DNA of 64,000 nt from Streptomyces californicus. GTDB lineage: Bacteria > Actinomycetota > Actinomycetes > Streptomycetales > Streptomycetaceae. Both the position numbers and the translations under genes were made by a program. Location of the stretch: contig NZ_JNZZ01000022.1 of NCBI RefSeq assembly GCF_000717645.1, positions 1 through 64,000 of the forward strand, read 5' to 3'. Shown here piece after piece: positions 63,695 through 64,000 of this stretch. The notes beneath the pieces were generated by a model. That model made no database searches. It was not told the origin of the DNA and was given only the letters and a program-made list of their open reading frames with translations. The stretch's first letter is position 1, and the number at the start of each line of letters is the position of its first letter.

Positions 63695-63717
63695 TTGTCA
63701 GTGGTGCGCCGTAGGGT
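63695..63717 (+). promoter_or_regulatory. PafBC-type DNA-damage promoter of the dinG-like gene
   Basis: TTGTCAGTG (63695-63703), 8 bases, TAGGGT (63712-63717) matches TTGTCRGTG-N8-TAnnnT exactly. It ends 9 bases before the ATG, so the message is probably leaderless. Confidence 0.8.
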
Positions 63718-63726
63718 GGTCGGGCT

Positions 63727-64000
63727 ATGACGAAGCCATCCCTCCCCGAGCTCCTGCACGCCGCCGTGACCGCCGTCGGCGGTACGGAACGGCCCGGCCA
63801 GGTCACCATGGCCGAAGCCGTCGCCGAGGCCGTCGACGACCAATCCCATCTGCTCGTCCAGGCCGGCACCGGTACGGGCAAGTCGCTCGGCTACCTGGTG
63901 CCGGCCCTGGCGCACGGGGAGCGGGTCGTCGTGGCCACGGCCACCCTGGCCCTCCAGCGGCAGCTCGTGGAGCGCGACCTGCCGCGCACGGTCGAGTCCC
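63727..64000 (+). CDS. dinG: DinG-type ATP-dependent helicase, 5' end (partial)
   Basis: 91 codons are in the window before it ends. The sequence MTKPSLPELLHAAVTAVGG... QAGTGTGKSLGYLVPALAHGERVVVATATLALQRQL has the Walker A GTGTGKS and TATxxLQRQL of XPD/DinG helicases. In S. coelicolor this gene (SCO5802) precedes lexA. ATG 63727. Conserved parts including the iron-sulfur cluster lie outside. Confidence 0.88.
   Translation, partial: MTKPSLPELLHAAVTAVGGTERPGQVTMAEAVAEAVDDQSHLLVQAGTGTGKSLGYLVPALAHGERVVVATATLALQRQLVERDLPRTVES

Overview
The window is a 64 kb piece of a Streptomyces chromosome. The evidence is about 70% GC with strong third-position GC bias, GTG starts behind purine-rich ribosome binding sites, and a gene order I recognise from the S. 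coelicolor SCO5747-SCO5802 core (recA-recX, gluABCD beside gluRK, miaB-miaA-dapF, rshA, hflX). It opens on the 3' end of a 5S rRNA with its terminator and a tRNA-Thr(GGT). No insertion sequence, prophage or CRISPR array was seen. The region is mostly conserved housekeeping DNA with small accessory islands.

Layout. 0.4-10 kb: a SpoIIE-type phosphatase, divergent from the giant HAMP-repeat hybrid kinase osaA and the response regulator osaB, which carries an in-frame TAG. 10-18.5 kb: ftsK, a RodZ-like HTH membrane protein, the overlapping rimO-pgsA-cinA run, clgR, dpsC and a CsbD-like protein. 18.6-30.5 kb: a small membrane protein, an SDR, nei (flanked by short repeats), the large helicase lhr, an AraC regulator with azlCD, a terpene-cyclase-like protein, a DUF3046 protein and an AI-2E family permease. 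30.6-37 kb: recA-recX, a hypothetical gene, cysteine dioxygenase plus rhodanese behind a Cys-rich leader peptide, and an FAD monooxygenase. 37-44.2 kb: the glutamate ABC transporter gluABCD, divergent from gluRK, and an orphan TAXI-type binding protein. 44.4-55.6 kb: miaB, a LigB-like gene, a collagen-like-tailed antitoxin-family protein, miaA, a membrane protein, dapF, rshA, an M1 peptidase and hflX. 55.6-64 kb: a secreted trypsin-like protease, a four-gene NRPS-independent siderophore (NIS) cluster, and the start of a dinG-like helicase that runs off the window.

How the genes work together. DNA-damage functions recur (recA-recX, lhr, nei, dinG). recA and dinG carry near-perfect copies of the actinobacterial LexA-independent damage promoter (TTGTCAGTG-N8-TAnnnT), lhr carries a weaker one, and recA also has a LexA-type box. 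The glutamate block is a complete sensing and uptake unit with a perfect 9-bp inverted repeat in the divergent control region. The cdo-rhodanese pair looks like a sulfur-catabolism operon under translational control by cysteine.

The least described items are the NIS cluster, which lacks visible decarboxylase and hydroxylase genes and an iron box; the CVCRPSC leader peptide; the TAG in osaB; and the orphan TAXI protein beside gluRK. Start sites are chosen from ribosome binding sites and family starts and are inferences unless stated.
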